64,000 nucleotides of DNA, from contig NZ_JAACZO010000011.1 in assembly GCF_010993975.1 (NCBI RefSeq), forward strand, positions 248,001-312,000, given 5' to 3'. The position numbers were made by a program, and so were the translations under genes. Below, one piece after another: positions 1-10,400 of this stretch (within the stretch, counting starts at the first letter, position 1; the number at the start of each line of letters is the position of its first letter). The DNA is from Halomonas faecis (GTDB lineage: Bacteria > Pseudomonadota > Gammaproteobacteria > Pseudomonadales > Halomonadaceae). The notes beneath the pieces were generated by a model. It was not told where the DNA came from, did no database searches, and was given only the letters and a program-made list of their open reading frames with translations.

Positions 1-1
1 G

Positions 2-259
2 AACACCATGCTGCCAGTGATCACCGTGGGCGGGGTGCAGATCGGCACGCTGGTCGCTTACACCATCCTCACCGAGACGGTCTTCCAGTGGCCCGGCATG
101 GGCTTGATGTTCCTCGACGCCATCGAGCGTTCCGACATTCCGCTGATCATCACTTACCTGATGATCGTGGGGCTGATCTTCGTGATCACCAACACCCTGG
201 TCGACCTGATCTATGGCCTGGTCAACCCCACCGTCAAGCTGACAGGGAAACCCGCATGA
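2..259 (+). CDS. dppB: Dipeptide/oligopeptide ABC transporter permease (DppB/OppB type), 3' fragment
   Basis: This is the C-terminal 85 residues of an inner-membrane permease; the 5' part lies outside the window. The segment ETVFQWPGMG followed by DIPLI is typical of the last part of DppB/OppB permeases, and a final hydrophobic helix (ITYLMIVGLIFVITNTLVDL) is followed by the short tail usual in the family (YGLVNPTVKL). Its stop overlaps the start of the next gene as ATGA (256-259), so the two permease subunits are probably translationally coupled. The periplasmic binding protein gene, normally upstream, is not in the window. Family assignment is secure; peptide rather than another substrate is inferred from the whole operon. 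Confidence 0.88.
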   Translation, partial: NTMLPVITVGGVQIGTLVAYTILTETVFQWPGMGLMFLDAIERSDIPLIITYLMIVGLIFVITNTLVDLIYGLVNPTVKLTGKPA

Positions 260-1212
260 GCACCCCGAATCCTGCTATCGAGAGCTCTCCCGCGACGAGC
301 CGCTGGGAACGTTTTCGCGACTCCTACCTGCTCTACAGCTTCAAGCGCGACCTGATCGCCCAACTGAGCCTGGTCGTGTTCATCGCCCTGGTGGCCTGCG
401 CCGTGCTGGCACCCTGGCTGGCGCCGATGAACCCTTACGACCTGGCGCAGATCGATATCCTCGCTTCGGAACTGCCCCCCTTCTGGATACCCGGCAGCGA
501 GGAGGCCTACCTGCTCGGCACGGACGCCCAGGGTCGCGATCTGCTCTCCACCATCCTTTACGGCGCGCGCGTGTCGCTGATCATCGGTTTCGGTGCCGTG
601 GCTCTGCAGGCCCTCCTCGGCGTGTGCTTTGGTCTGCTGGCCGGCTACCTGGGCGGCCGCATCGATGCCTTCCTGATGCGTCTGGCCGATATCCAGCTCT
701 CCTTCTCTACCCTGATGGTGGCCATCGTGGTGGGCGCGCTGGTCAAGGCGATCTTTGGCAGCGCTACCTTCAGCGCCTACGCCGTGCCGCTGCTGGTGCT
801 GATCATCGGGCTCGCCGAATGGCCGCAGTACGCACGCACCGTGCGTGCTTCAGTGCTCGCTGAGAAAGGCAAGGAGTACGTCGATGCCGCCCGTACCATG
901 GGCCTATCCAGTCGGCGCATCATGTTTCGTCACATTCTGCCCAATACCCTGTCGCCGATCTTCGTCATTTCCACGGTGCAGGTGGCCAACGCCATCATTT
1001 CCGAGGCGGCGCTCTCCTTCCTGGGATTGGGCATGCCGGAAACCCATCCGTCGCTGGGTTCGCTGATCAAGTCGGGCTTCGACTACCTCCAGTCGGGGTC
1101 GTGGTGGATCACCCTGCTTCCCGGCGCCGCCCTGGTGGTGCTGGTGCTGGTGATCAACCTGCTCGGCGACTGGTTGCGCGACGTGCTCAACCCGCGCCTC
1201 TACAAGGGCTGA
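256..1212 (+). CDS. dppC: Dipeptide/oligopeptide ABC transporter permease (DppC/OppC type)
   Basis: Second inner-membrane permease of a peptide importer, 318 residues. The ATG at 256 overlaps the dppB stop, which fixes the start. An N-terminal cytoplasmic stretch precedes a first membrane helix (about residues 35-55), followed by the DppC-type phrase LLGTDAQGRDLLS. The EAA loop that docks on the ATPases reads EYVDAARTMGLSSRR near residue 205, and ALSFLGLGM follows. The C-terminus ends in DVLNPRLYKG. A 17-base stretch of this tail (1179-1195) is repeated 82 bp downstream inside a short reading frame (see 1217-1303). Membership of the peptide/nickel permease family is clear; the actual substrate is unknown. 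Confidence 0.93.
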   Translation: MSTPNPAIESSPATSRWERFRDSYLLYSFKRDLIAQLSLVVFIALVACAVLAPWLAPMNPYDLAQIDILASELPPFWIPGSEEAYLLGTDAQGRDLLSTILYGARVSLIIGFGAVALQALLGVCFGLLAGYLGGRIDAFLMRLADIQLSFSTLMVAIVVGALVKAIFGSATFSAYAVPLLVLIIGLAEWPQYARTVRASVLAEKGKEYVDAARTMGLSSRRIMFRHILPNTLSPIFVISTVQVANAIISEAALSFLGLGMPETHPSLGSLIKSGFDYLQSGSWWITLLPGAALVVLVLVINLLGDWLRDVLNPRLYKG

Positions 1213-1216
1213 TCTC

Positions 1217-1303
1217 ATGCCGAACCTCGATCCCCTGACTCTGCCCAACGCTGGCGGGCACGACGTGCTCAACCCGCTCCCCTTCATGCATCACAAGGGC
1301 TGA
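1217..1303 (+). CDS. Possible 28-residue mini-gene between dppC and dppD
   Basis: A short open frame starts with ATG five bases after the dppC stop; a weak ribosome site (AGGG) precedes it. It encodes 28 residues ending HDVLNPLPFMHHKG. The end of DppC reads DVLNPRLYKG, and the two DNA stretches share 17 identical bases (1179-1195 and 1261-1277) in the same codon register, so the frame looks like a partial duplication of the dppC 3' end that kept a stop. It may be a translated small protein, a spacer aiding coupling to dppD, or a neutral relic. I do not recognise a family. Confidence 0.3.
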   Translation: MPNLDPLTLPNAGGHDVLNPLPFMHHKG

Positions 1304-1322
1304 CAACGCTTCTGGAGCCCCC

Positions 1323-2345
1323 ATGTCACTTCTCGAAGTCAACAATCTGGACGTGCGTTTCGCCCTGCGCCGCGGTGATGTCAAGGCGCTACGCGACGTC
1401 TGTTTCACCCTCGACCGCGGCGAGCGGCTGGGTATCGTGGGCGAATCCGGCGCCGGCAAATCGGTGGCGGCGTTCAGCCTGCTCAACCTGATCGCCAAGC
1501 CCGGCTACATCGCCGGCGGTAGCGTTCGCTTCGACGGCCAGGAACTCACGTCGATGAGCGACCGGGCACTGCGCCGGATTCGTGGGCATCGTATCTCGAT
1601 GATCTTTCAGGATCCGATGATGACGCTCAACCCGGTGCTCACCATCGGCGAGCAGATGGTCGAATGCCTCAAGGCGCACCGCCGCATCGCCAGCCGTGAG
1701 GCGCGCGCCATCTCCCTGCGCAAGCTCCAGCAAGTGCAGATACCCTCACCCGAGGCGCGCCTCGATCAGTATCCGCACGAGCTCTCCGGCGGCATGCGAC
1801 AGCGCGTGATCATTGCCATCGCCCTACTGCTCGACCCGGACATCATCATCGCCGACGAACCCACCACGGCGCTGGACGTGACCATCCAGGCCGAAATCAT
1901 GGCGCTGCTGCTGGAGCTGTGCGAGAAGCACAACGTCGGCCTGATCCTAATCACCCACGACCTCGGCGTGGTCAGCCAGGTGACCCAGCGCATGCTGGTG
2001 ATGTACGCCGGCCGTGTGATCGAGCAGGGCCCGACCCGCGAGATCATCAACGATCCCCAGCACCCCTACACTCAGGGGTTGATGAACGCCCTGCCGCAGA
2101 TGGCCACCCCGGGAGAGCGGCTCAACCAGATTCCCGGCAGCATGCCATCGCTGGACAACCTACCGAGCGGCTGCGCCTTCCACCCACGCTGCGCCTTCAC
2201 CCGGCTTCCCGACGGCAGTGAACGTCCTGCCTGCTACCGCGAGGTACCCGAGTTCGTCACCTCGGGCAACTGTCGGGTAGCCTGCCACATGGTGGCCGAG
2301 ATGCTCGAGCGCGAACGCATTCCGGCCGAGGAGAGTGCACGATGA
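1323..2345 (+). CDS. dppD: Peptide ABC transporter ATP-binding protein (DppD type)
   Basis: First of two ATPase subunits powering the peptide importer, 340 residues. Visible motifs: Walker A GESGAGKS near residue 40, ABC signature LSGGMRQR near 154, Walker [13 protein letters not shown] near 174, and the H-loop in [10 protein letters not shown]. The C-terminal oligopeptide-type extension carries GCAFHPRC near residue 284 with further cysteines, as in DppD/OppD proteins where an iron-sulfur cluster has been reported. Its stop overlaps the dppF start as ATGA (2342-2345). Length and motif spacing match the family; nothing looks damaged. Confidence 0.94.
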   Translation: MSLLEVNNLDVRFALRRGDVKALRDVCFTLDRGERLGIVGESGAGKSVAAFSLLNLIAKPGYIAGGSVRFDGQELTSMSDRALRRIRGHRISMIFQDPMMTLNPVLTIGEQMVECLKAHRRIASREARAISLRKLQQVQIPSPEARLDQYPHELSGGMRQRVIIAIALLLDPDIIIADEPTTALDVTIQAEIMALLLELCEKHNVGLILITHDLGVVSQVTQRMLVMYAGRVIEQGPTREIINDPQHPYTQGLMNALPQMATPGERLNQIPGSMPSLDNLPSGCAFHPRCAFTRLPDGSERPACYREVPEFVTSGNCRVACHMVAEMLERERIPAEESAR

Positions 2346-3394
2346 CAGCGACACAGACCGCGCCTTCACGCGACACCGAGACGAATCCGCCACTGCTGGA
2401 AATTCGCGGCCTCGAGAAGCGCTTCTCGCTCTCCGGCGATTTCCTCGAGCAGCTCAAGTTCAAGGGCGGCAAACTGGTTCGCGAACAGGAGCACGTGCAC
2501 GCCATCAACGGCGTCGACCTGGAGATTCAGCGCGGCGAGGCGCTGTGCGTGGTCGGCGAGTCGGGCTGCGGAAAATCCACGGTGGCGCGTACGGTAATGG
2601 GATTGCTGCATCCGTCGGCAGGCGAGATCCGCTATGATGGCCAGCGCATCGATGATCTGTCGACCAAGGCGCTGATGCCCTACCGCCGTCGCATGCAGAT
2701 GATCTTCCAGAATCCCTATGCGTCGCTCAATCCGCGCATGACCATTCAGCAGACCCTGGAGGAGCCGATTTACCTGCACCATCCGGATTGGTCTCGCCAG
2801 CAAGTCGCCGACAAGGTCGCCGAAGTGATGGCCTCGGTAGGCATCGCGGCGGACTGGGGCAAGCGCTACGGGCACGAATTCTCCGGCGGTCAGCGACAGC
2901 GCATCGCCATTGCCCGGGCACTCGCCGTGGATCCGGAATTCATCGTTGCCGACGAACCCATCTCGGCACTCGACGTCTCCATCCAGGCCCAGGTGCTCAA
3001 CCTGCTGATGGATGCCCAGCAGCAGCACAACCTGACCTATCTGTTCATCACCCACGACCTGGCCGTGGTCGAGCACTTCGGCACCCGGGTAGCGGTGATG
3101 TACCTGGGCCGCGTCTGCGAGGTCGCCCCCACGGCCACGCTGTTCGCCAAGCCCCGCCACCCCTACACCCGCGCGCTGATCTCGGCGATTCCGCGTCTCG
3201 AAGACGACCGCCCCCAGCACATCCGCCTGGAGGGAGAAGTGCCGACGCCGGTCGACCTGCCCTCGGGATGCGTCTTCCATGCCCGCTGTCCCCACGCCAA
3301 TGCACGCTGTCGCGAGGAGGTGCCGGCGTTGATCGCCTGCGATGACGGCGCACGGGTTGCGTGCCACGCCATCGAGGAAGGCCGGATCGACTGA
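2342..3394 (+). CDS. dppF: Peptide ABC transporter ATP-binding protein (DppF type)
   Basis: Second ATPase of the peptide importer, 350 residues. The N-terminal insert between the first strand and Walker A (FLEQLKFKGGKLVREQEHVHA) is usual for DppF/OppF. Walker A GESGCGKST lies near residue 72, signature FSGGQRQR near 180, Walker B FIVADEPISALD near 200, and the C-terminal extension carries GCVFHARCPH near 309. It overlaps dppD by four bases and ends the transporter operon; 23 bp downstream a GC-rich hairpin (3418-3437) precedes the LysR gene. DppD and DppF would act as a heterodimer on the DppBC channel. Confidence 0.94.
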   Translation: MTATQTAPSRDTETNPPLLEIRGLEKRFSLSGDFLEQLKFKGGKLVREQEHVHAINGVDLEIQRGEALCVVGESGCGKSTVARTVMGLLHPSAGEIRYDGQRIDDLSTKALMPYRRRMQMIFQNPYASLNPRMTIQQTLEEPIYLHHPDWSRQQVADKVAEVMASVGIAADWGKRYGHEFSGGQRQRIAIARALAVDPEFIVADEPISALDVSIQAQVLNLLMDAQQQHNLTYLFITHDLAVVEHFGTRVAVMYLGRVCEVAPTATLFAKPRHPYTRALISAIPRLEDDRPQHIRLEGEVPTPVDLPSGCVFHARCPHANARCREEVPALIACDDGARVACHAIEEGRID

Positions 3395-3417
3395 ACCCGT
3401 GCTGACTCTGGCATAAT

Positions 3418-3437
3418 GGCGGGTTTGGCACCCCGCC
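3418..3437 (+). terminator. GC-rich hairpin between dppF and the LysR gene
   Basis: GGCGGG (3418-3423) and CCCGCC (3432-3437) form a perfect 6-bp stem with an 8-base loop. No T-run follows, so it is not a standard intrinsic terminator; it may partly terminate the dpp transcript or be leader structure of the regulator. A CATAAT sequence just upstream (3412-3417) could be a -10 box for the LysR gene, without a convincing -35. Confidence 0.3.
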
Positions 3438-3453
3438 CGTTCAGGGAGACGAC

Positions 3454-4359
3454 ATGGAACTACGCTGGCTGGAAGACTTCATCGCCCTGGCCCGCACCCG
3501 GCACTTTTCGCGGGCCGCCGAGCAGCAGAACGTCACCCAGCCGACCTTTTCACGGCGCATCAAGCTGCTCGAGGACGAGATGGGCACCACCCTGATCAAC
3601 CGCCAGACGCTGCCGCTGTCGCTCACGCCGGCTGGTGAGGAGTTCCTCAGCCTGTGCCACGACGTTTCCCAGCGCGTCACCGAGGGACGCCGCCGCCTGG
3701 CCCAGCTCGCCGAGCAGCAGTCGGGGCAGTTGCGTCTGGCCGCGCCGCAAAGCCTGCTGATTCACTTCGTGCCTCACTGGCTCGCTCAGTGGGGCACGTC
3801 GTCCCCGGTCACCCCCTATCTACGCGCGACCGGCTGGCTGGTGGACGACTACTTCCGGGCGTTGGCCCGCGAGGAGTGTGACCTGGTGCTGTGCTACTGG
3901 CCGCCCACCCCCTGCGGCGTCGAACCCGACACCGAGGATTTCCCTTCCCGCCTGCTGGGCCAGGAGCGATTGATCCCCGTCTCGCTGCCGGAAGCGAACG
4001 GCCGCCCCCGGTTTGCCCTGGAGGGTGCCTCGCGCCTACCGTTGATTGCCTACCATCCGCGCGGACTGATCGATGCAGCGATTCGCGCCCACCTGGCGCG
4101 CCTCGGCGAAGCGCCGGAATTCAGCATCCTCAACGAAAGCATCCAGAGCGGCAACATCCGCGAGCTGGTGGCGCTGGGCTACGGTCTGGGCTGGCTTCCC
4201 GAGCGCAGCGTGCGTGACGCCCTCGACGCCGGCTCGCTGGTCCCCGCCGGAGGGGAACGCTGGCAGGTACCACTGGAGATTCGCCTCTATCGTCGTGCCG
4301 GTGACGAACGGTCAGCGGTAGCGGCATTCTGGGACGGCCTGTCGGCAGCCCCGTCCTGA
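3454..4359 (+). CDS. LysR-family transcriptional regulator (HypT-like type)
   Basis: A 301-residue LysR protein. The N-terminal winged helix-turn-helix (about residues 3-62) contains RTRHFSRAAEQQNVTQPTFS, and the rest is the periplasmic-binding-like effector domain. The opening MELRWLEDFIALA resembles the subgroup of E. coli HypT; a second member of this subgroup lies at 35289-36206. A GGGAG ribosome site precedes the ATG. It sits between the peptide transporter operon and pepQ, with only 20 bp to pepQ, so it is probably co-transcribed with the dipeptidase and may control it or the dpp operon. No effector can be named from sequence. Confidence 0.88.
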   Translation: MELRWLEDFIALARTRHFSRAAEQQNVTQPTFSRRIKLLEDEMGTTLINRQTLPLSLTPAGEEFLSLCHDVSQRVTEGRRRLAQLAEQQSGQLRLAAPQSLLIHFVPHWLAQWGTSSPVTPYLRATGWLVDDYFRALAREECDLVLCYWPPTPCGVEPDTEDFPSRLLGQERLIPVSLPEANGRPRFALEGASRLPLIAYHPRGLIDAAIRAHLARLGEAPEFSILNESIQSGNIRELVALGYGLGWLPERSVRDALDAGSLVPAGGERWQVPLEIRLYRRAGDERSAVAAFWDGLSAAPS

Positions 4360-4379
4360 CCACTCGCAACGGAGCCCCC

Positions 4380-5687
4380 ATGACCACCGACCTCGATGGC
4401 CTGCAGGCGCGCCACCTCGATGCGCTCGAGGCCGCCTACGCCGCCACCCTGCAGCGCAACGGCCTGGACGGCGTGCTGCTCTACAGCGGACGCCCGCATC
4501 GCCATTTCGCCGACGATCAGGAAGCGAGCTTCGCCACGTACGCACACTTTTTGCACTGGGTGCCGATGTCGGGCCTTGCCCACAGCTGGCTGCTGATTCG
4601 CCCCGGTCAGCGGCCGCAGCTCTACTTCCACGCTCCCGACGACTTCTGGCACCTGTCGGCCACACTGCCGGAGGAGGCCTGGGTCGAGCGCTTCGATATC
4701 GAGAGCGGTCGCTTCGACCGACCGCCCGCCCTGCCGCTGGGCCGTTTCGCTCTCCTTGGCGACGTCACCGAGGAGGTGGCGGCCTCACTGGGCGCACGGC
4801 TCAATCCGCCAGCATTGATCGCCGAGCTCGACGAGCTTCGGGTGCGCAAGAGCGACTACGAAATCGCCTGCCTCGTCGAAGCCAACCGTTACGCCATGAG
4901 CGGTCATTTGGCGGCACGAGACGCCTTCCTGGCCGGCGAGGCGGCCGAGCTCGACATCCAGCTCGCCTATCTCGCGGCTTCGCGGCAGCGCGAGAGCGAG
5001 GTGCCTTACGGTAACATCGTCGGTCTCAACGCCCACGGCGGCGTATTGCACTACCAGCACTACGATACCGCACCTGCAACGCAGCGCCGCAGTCTGCTGG
5101 TGGATGCCGGCCATCGCCATCGCGGCTACTGCGCCGACATCACTCGCAGTTGGGCTGGCCCCGATGCCGACTCCCTGTTCCCGCCGTTGATAGACGCGAT
5201 GACGGCGCTCAAGCAGCGGTTGGTGGAAGCACTGGCGCCGGGAATGTCGTTTCGTGCCCTGCATGAACGCATGCATCACGAACTCGGCGCACTGCTCGTG
5301 GAACACCGCCTGGTCTCCTGCAGCGCCGAGGCAGCCGTGGCGAATGGCATCACCCGTGCCTTCTGCCCCCACGGGCTCGGTCACCTGCTAGGCTTGCAGG
5401 TACACGACGTTGCCAGTCGTCGCGCCACCGACGGTACTCCGCTGCCACCGCCCGACGCCGACCCCGCGCTGCGTCTGACGCGCGAACTGGAGGCGGGCAT
5501 GGTGGTCACCATAGAACCGGGACTGTATGTCATCCCGATGTTGCTGTCGCCACTGCGCGAATCGCCGGTGGGCGCCGACATCGACTGGAGACGGGTCGAG
5601 CGACTGGCCCCTCATGGCGGCATCCGCATCGAAGACAACGTGCGGATCACCCGTGATGGAGCCGACAACCTGACGCCCGAGCCTTAG
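4380..5687 (+). CDS. pepQ: Xaa-Pro dipeptidase PepQ
   Basis: Cytoplasmic metallopeptidase that splits X-Pro dipeptides, 435 residues, close to the E. coli PepQ length. The N-terminal creatinase-like domain (about 1-160) is followed by the pita-bread catalytic domain. The five metal ligands are visible: two Asp in DAGHRHRGYCADITRSW (about 242 and 253), His in CPHGLGHLLGLQVHD, Glu in TIEPGLYVIP and Glu in GGIRIEDNVRI. A GGAG ribosome site precedes the ATG. Its place directly after a peptide importer and a regulator suggests that imported proline-containing peptides are finished off by this enzyme. That pathway link is inference; the enzyme family is clear. Confidence 0.93.
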   Translation: MTTDLDGLQARHLDALEAAYAATLQRNGLDGVLLYSGRPHRHFADDQEASFATYAHFLHWVPMSGLAHSWLLIRPGQRPQLYFHAPDDFWHLSATLPEEAWVERFDIESGRFDRPPALPLGRFALLGDVTEEVAASLGARLNPPALIAELDELRVRKSDYEIACLVEANRYAMSGHLAARDAFLAGEAAELDIQLAYLAASRQRESEVPYGNIVGLNAHGGVLHYQHYDTAPATQRRSLLVDAGHRHRGYCADITRSWAGPDADSLFPPLIDAMTALKQRLVEALAPGMSFRALHERMHHELGALLVEHRLVSCSAEAAVANGITRAFCPHGLGHLLGLQVHDVASRRATDGTPLPPPDADPALRLTRELEAGMVVTIEPGLYVIPMLLSPLRESPVGADIDWRRVERLAPHGGIRIEDNVRITRDGADNLTPEP

Positions 5688-5729
5688 GCACCGCTCGGAC
5701 AATGTCTGAGCGCAGCGAGTGATCACACG

Positions 5730-6750
5730 ATGGCCGGCCACCTGCACACCGCCGATTTCCAGCCGCCGCGAGGGTTGAGCAATCCGCACGTGCAGACCCT
5801 GCTGCCGCGCCTCTTGCCCCGGCAGCGCCTGGCCTACGACTGGGAAACACTGGAACTCCCCGATGGCGACTTCGTCGAGCTGGCTTGGGCACGACCGGCG
5901 CCTCACGATGCTCAGACACCGGTCTTTCTGCTCTTCCACGGCCTGGAAGGCTCCATCGCTTCGCCTTACGCTCGCTGGCTGCTCGGCACGGCAGCCAAAT
6001 TGGGCTGGCGGGCCGTTCTCATGCACTTCCGCGGCTGCGGCAGGCGCGCCAACCGCCTGCCGCGCGCTTACCACAGTGGGGATACGGCGGATGCCTACTG
6101 GCTGATCGGCCAGCTCGCCCACCGCTATCCCCACGCACTCAAGGTCGCTGCGGGAGTTTCTCTCGGCGGCAACATGCTGCTCAAGCTGGTGGCCGAGCAA
6201 GGCGGCGACGGATTGGATCTGGCAGGCGCCATCGTGATCAGCGCCCCCCTCGACCTCGCCGCCAGTGCCGATGCCCTGCACCGCGGATTCGCCAGGCTCT
6301 ACGAGCGCCATTTGCTGCATTCGCTAAAGGCCAGGGTTCGTCGCCGGATTGCCGCCCAGACGCTCCCGCTGGCAATCAACGCTCGCGCCCTGGACGGGCT
6401 CGACAGCCTGCGGGCCTACGATGATGCCATCACCGGGCCCTTGCACGGCTTCGCGGATGCCGACGATTACTACCGGCGCGCCTCGGCAGGGCCCTTGCTC
6501 GGCGAGATCGAGCTGCCGACCCTCATCCTGCATGCCGAAGACGACCCATTCATGCCAAGCAGCCTCTACGATCGACTGCCGCCCGCTGGCGATGCCGTCC
6601 GCATCGAATTGGCTCGCCATGGCGGACACGTCGGTTTCATGGAGTGGCGCGAAGGACGCCTGCGTCCCTGGCTCGCCCGGCGCCTCGCTCAGGAACTCGA
6701 GGCGTGGACCACTCCAGCGGTCCCTTGCCAGGCGAGCACCGCGCAGCGCA

Positions 6751-6767
<17 letters not shown>
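5730..6767 (+). CDS. YheT-type alpha/beta hydrolase
   Basis: A 345-residue serine hydrolase of the YheT/ABHD1-3 family. The phrase [16 protein letters not shown] near the N-terminus is diagnostic for this family. The oxyanion region appears as LLFHGLEGS, the nucleophile serine in [11 protein letters not shown], and the catalytic Asp and His lie in [12 protein letters not shown] and [10 protein letters not shown]. Physiological substrates of bacterial YheT are not well defined, so a specific reaction should not be assigned. The last 17 bases overlap the 3' end of the oppositely oriented msrA gene (6751-6767), and the C-terminal 20 or so residues after the conserved core look non-conserved. Confidence 0.88.
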
Positions 6768-7362
<595 letters not shown>

Positions 7363-7433
7363 GGCGAGTCCAATCTCGTTGTCGGCAAGGGGAGCCCAGT
7401 ATGCGCCATGGCCGAGAGGGCAACCAAGCCCTC

Positions 7434-10400
7434 TCAGCGGGATGGCTCGATGATGGGTGGCTCGCCGGGGCGGCTGAAGGCATAGATCAGGTCGACGGCC
7501 TGGGCGGCACCGGAGATGGCCTCCAGGTACAGGTTGCGCCACAGCGTATAACGCAGGGCCAGTTCGGCAATCGGCGAGAAGATGCCCACCCCGTAGCTGA
7601 TCCGCAGGTCGTCGGTGAGATAGCCGCTCACTACCACCTGACTGTCTTCGCCGCCTCCCGCCGTTTCCAGACTGAGATCGCCGATGCCGAAGGCTTCGCC
7701 GATGGCGCCCACGGCACCGCCGGTCTGCCCCACCGTGAGGCCCACCAGTGCCGAGGTCAGAGCGCCGTCGGTATCGCCATCGCGAGGAGCCCTGCCGCGC
7801 AGCAGGTACGAGAGTGCACGCGCTTCGTCCATGGCGGGTTCGGAGAAGATGCTGAGATTCGGCGCGGCGGCGAAACCCTCGACGCGCAGGCCGGCCACCA
7901 CGCCATCCTCGGTGACCTCGGGGTTGCGGATCGCCTCGAAATCGAGCAGCGGCTGATCGGGAGGGCCGCTGAACAGCAGTGCCCCCTGACGAATCAGCAA
8001 GTCCTGACCGAAGGCACGAAAGCGGCCGTCGGTCAGGTTGACATCGCCGAACAGCTGGACCGGCCCGTTCTGCTGACGGACCTCGAGAGCGCCATCGAGC
8101 CCCGAACTGAGTCCGTAGGCCTCGAGGATCATGTCCGGCCCCAGGTTCAGGTCGATACGTACGTCCACCGCCATGCCCGCTTCGTTCAGTGCTGTCCCGG
8201 TACCGGCGCCCTCCTCGGCGGCCCGCTCCGCCTCGCGGCGACGCTCATCCTCGCGCTCGCTGATGATCACCTCGTCGGGACTCGGACCTACCGCAGAAGC
8301 CGGGCGCTGCCCCACCTCGAGACGCGCCCAGGGCACCTGGACCTGACCGCGCACTTGCAGCAGAGACGGTGTGACGCGCACCTGGACGTCCGGCGCGACG
8401 CGCAGCCGCCCCACCCCCTGAAGTGCCATCTGCAGCGGTTCCGCCGTCGCATCCAGGTCGACGGCCACCCGCCAGTCGTCGGGGGCCGGCCAGGCAGCGT
8501 CGCCGGCAATGGTCAATCTCCCCTCCTCGGCCGCCACGAAACCCTCGATGCGTGTGCTGTCACCCGCGAAATCGACGTTCACTTCGCCGTCGCGCACGAC
8601 CACCGGCACGTCGACGCCACTGACCTGCAAGTCGGACAGGCCCATCTGCCCATCGAGCGCGGGAGTGTGCCGCGTCCCGGCGATGCTCACCGCCCCGTCC
8701 AGCGAGCCCTCCAGGGTCTCGATGCCCACCACCAGGGTGCGGTAACGCGACAACTGGAGCGCATCGAGGCGTAGTTCGCCCTCCAGGCGCCCTTCCTCCA
8801 GCGGCTCGGCAATGCCCAGGTCCAGCGACACGTTGCCCGATTCGGCCAGCTCCAGCGTCAGATCCAGATCCGCGCGGGTCGGGTCGGCCTCCAGCGTGGC
8901 GTCGAGACGCGAGGGCGGCAATTCCCAGGGTTGGCCATAGGCATCCTCCCCCTGCAGGGCCAGGCGGCTGGCCAGGTCGGCCCGGGCCAGCCATTCGACG
9001 CCGCCACGACGCCATTCGGCGATCAGGCTCAGGTCGGTCTCTCCCTCGACCTGCCAAGCCTCGGGCAACCGGGGCTCGACGAGATCCATGGGCAGATCCC
9101 GCAGCGACAGTACCGCGCGCCCACGCTCGGCACTCGCCGTCATGGGCTCGTCGAGACACAGGCGGCCACCCCGCTCGCGGCGCAGGCAGAACGGCTCCAC
9201 CCGGGATTCCGCCCGGGCAAGATCCACCTCGAAGGCCAGCGCCTCTTCCAACACCACATCGCCGTACTCGCTGGCGAGGTTCAGCGGATCGAGGGTGCCT
9301 CGGTAGCGCTGACGGTCCGCACCGAGAGCGCCCGACAGGCGCAGGGCCACGGCGCTCACCGGCTGCCCCTCGTCGCCGGTGACGTCGAGCGTCAGACGAT
9401 GCTCGGATAGACGTCCTTCCAGGTTCAACGCAACGCTCTCGAGGCGTTGTCCGCCGACGGTAACGTCATCAACGCCGAGTTCGACGTCGAAAGCGGTATC
9501 CTCCAACCCACTGGCCTCCCCGGCCAGCCTCAATGACGACATGCGATTGTCGGCGAAGGCCAGTCCATCGCCATTCAAGGTGAGCTCGAGACGCGGCGCC
9601 TCGAGGCTTCCCGAGGCGATGAATTCACCGCTCAACGAACCGGACAGAGCCTCGTGCAGCGAGGCGAGCACCGGCATGTCGATCTCTCCTCTGAGATCGA
9701 GAGCCGTTTCGGCCACCTCGCCACTGGCGCTCAGGCGATTGTCCGCCTGGCGAAAATCGAAGCGCTCGATGGCCCAGCGCATGTCGCTGTCGCCCTTCAG
9801 CCGGGCCCGGAGGGAGAGCGCTCGCTCGGCCAGCTCGCCCTCGATGGCGACGTCGGGCACGTTCACCTGCCAACCGCCCGCCATCTGATGGAAGCTCACC
9901 TGGAGGTCGCCGCTCAGCTGCCCGTGCCCCCCGTCGATGAAACGTCCGGGATCGACATCGTCGAAACGCAGGTTCGCCTCGACGTCGAGGCCGTCTTCCC
10001 AGGCGACCCGCCCGCGACTCACCGCCGATGCCGGCCCCAGAGCGAGCGACAGCGGCGTCCAGGCGAACTGGCTGCGATCGCCGTTGCCTGACAGCGCCAC
10101 CCGGGTGCGCGGAATCTGCGGCCCTTCCAATTGCAACGACAGTGCGGCGCGATAGTGGAGCAGATCGCCTTCCAGGTGCAGCGCCACGTCCTCCGCGAGG
10201 TAGGGGGCGGCCGCCCCCGGCTGGTCGTCCCGTGGCGTTGCCTCCGCAACGCTCGTGCGTGGCGGTAGCGGCCACTGCAGCAGCGAACTGTCCAGCGAGG
10301 CGGTGAATGGCAGCGTCGGATCAAGAACGTCGAACTGCGCGCGTAGCTCGGCATCGACCGGCCCACGGGCGGTCAACTCGGCGTCGAGCGCAGCCAGGCT

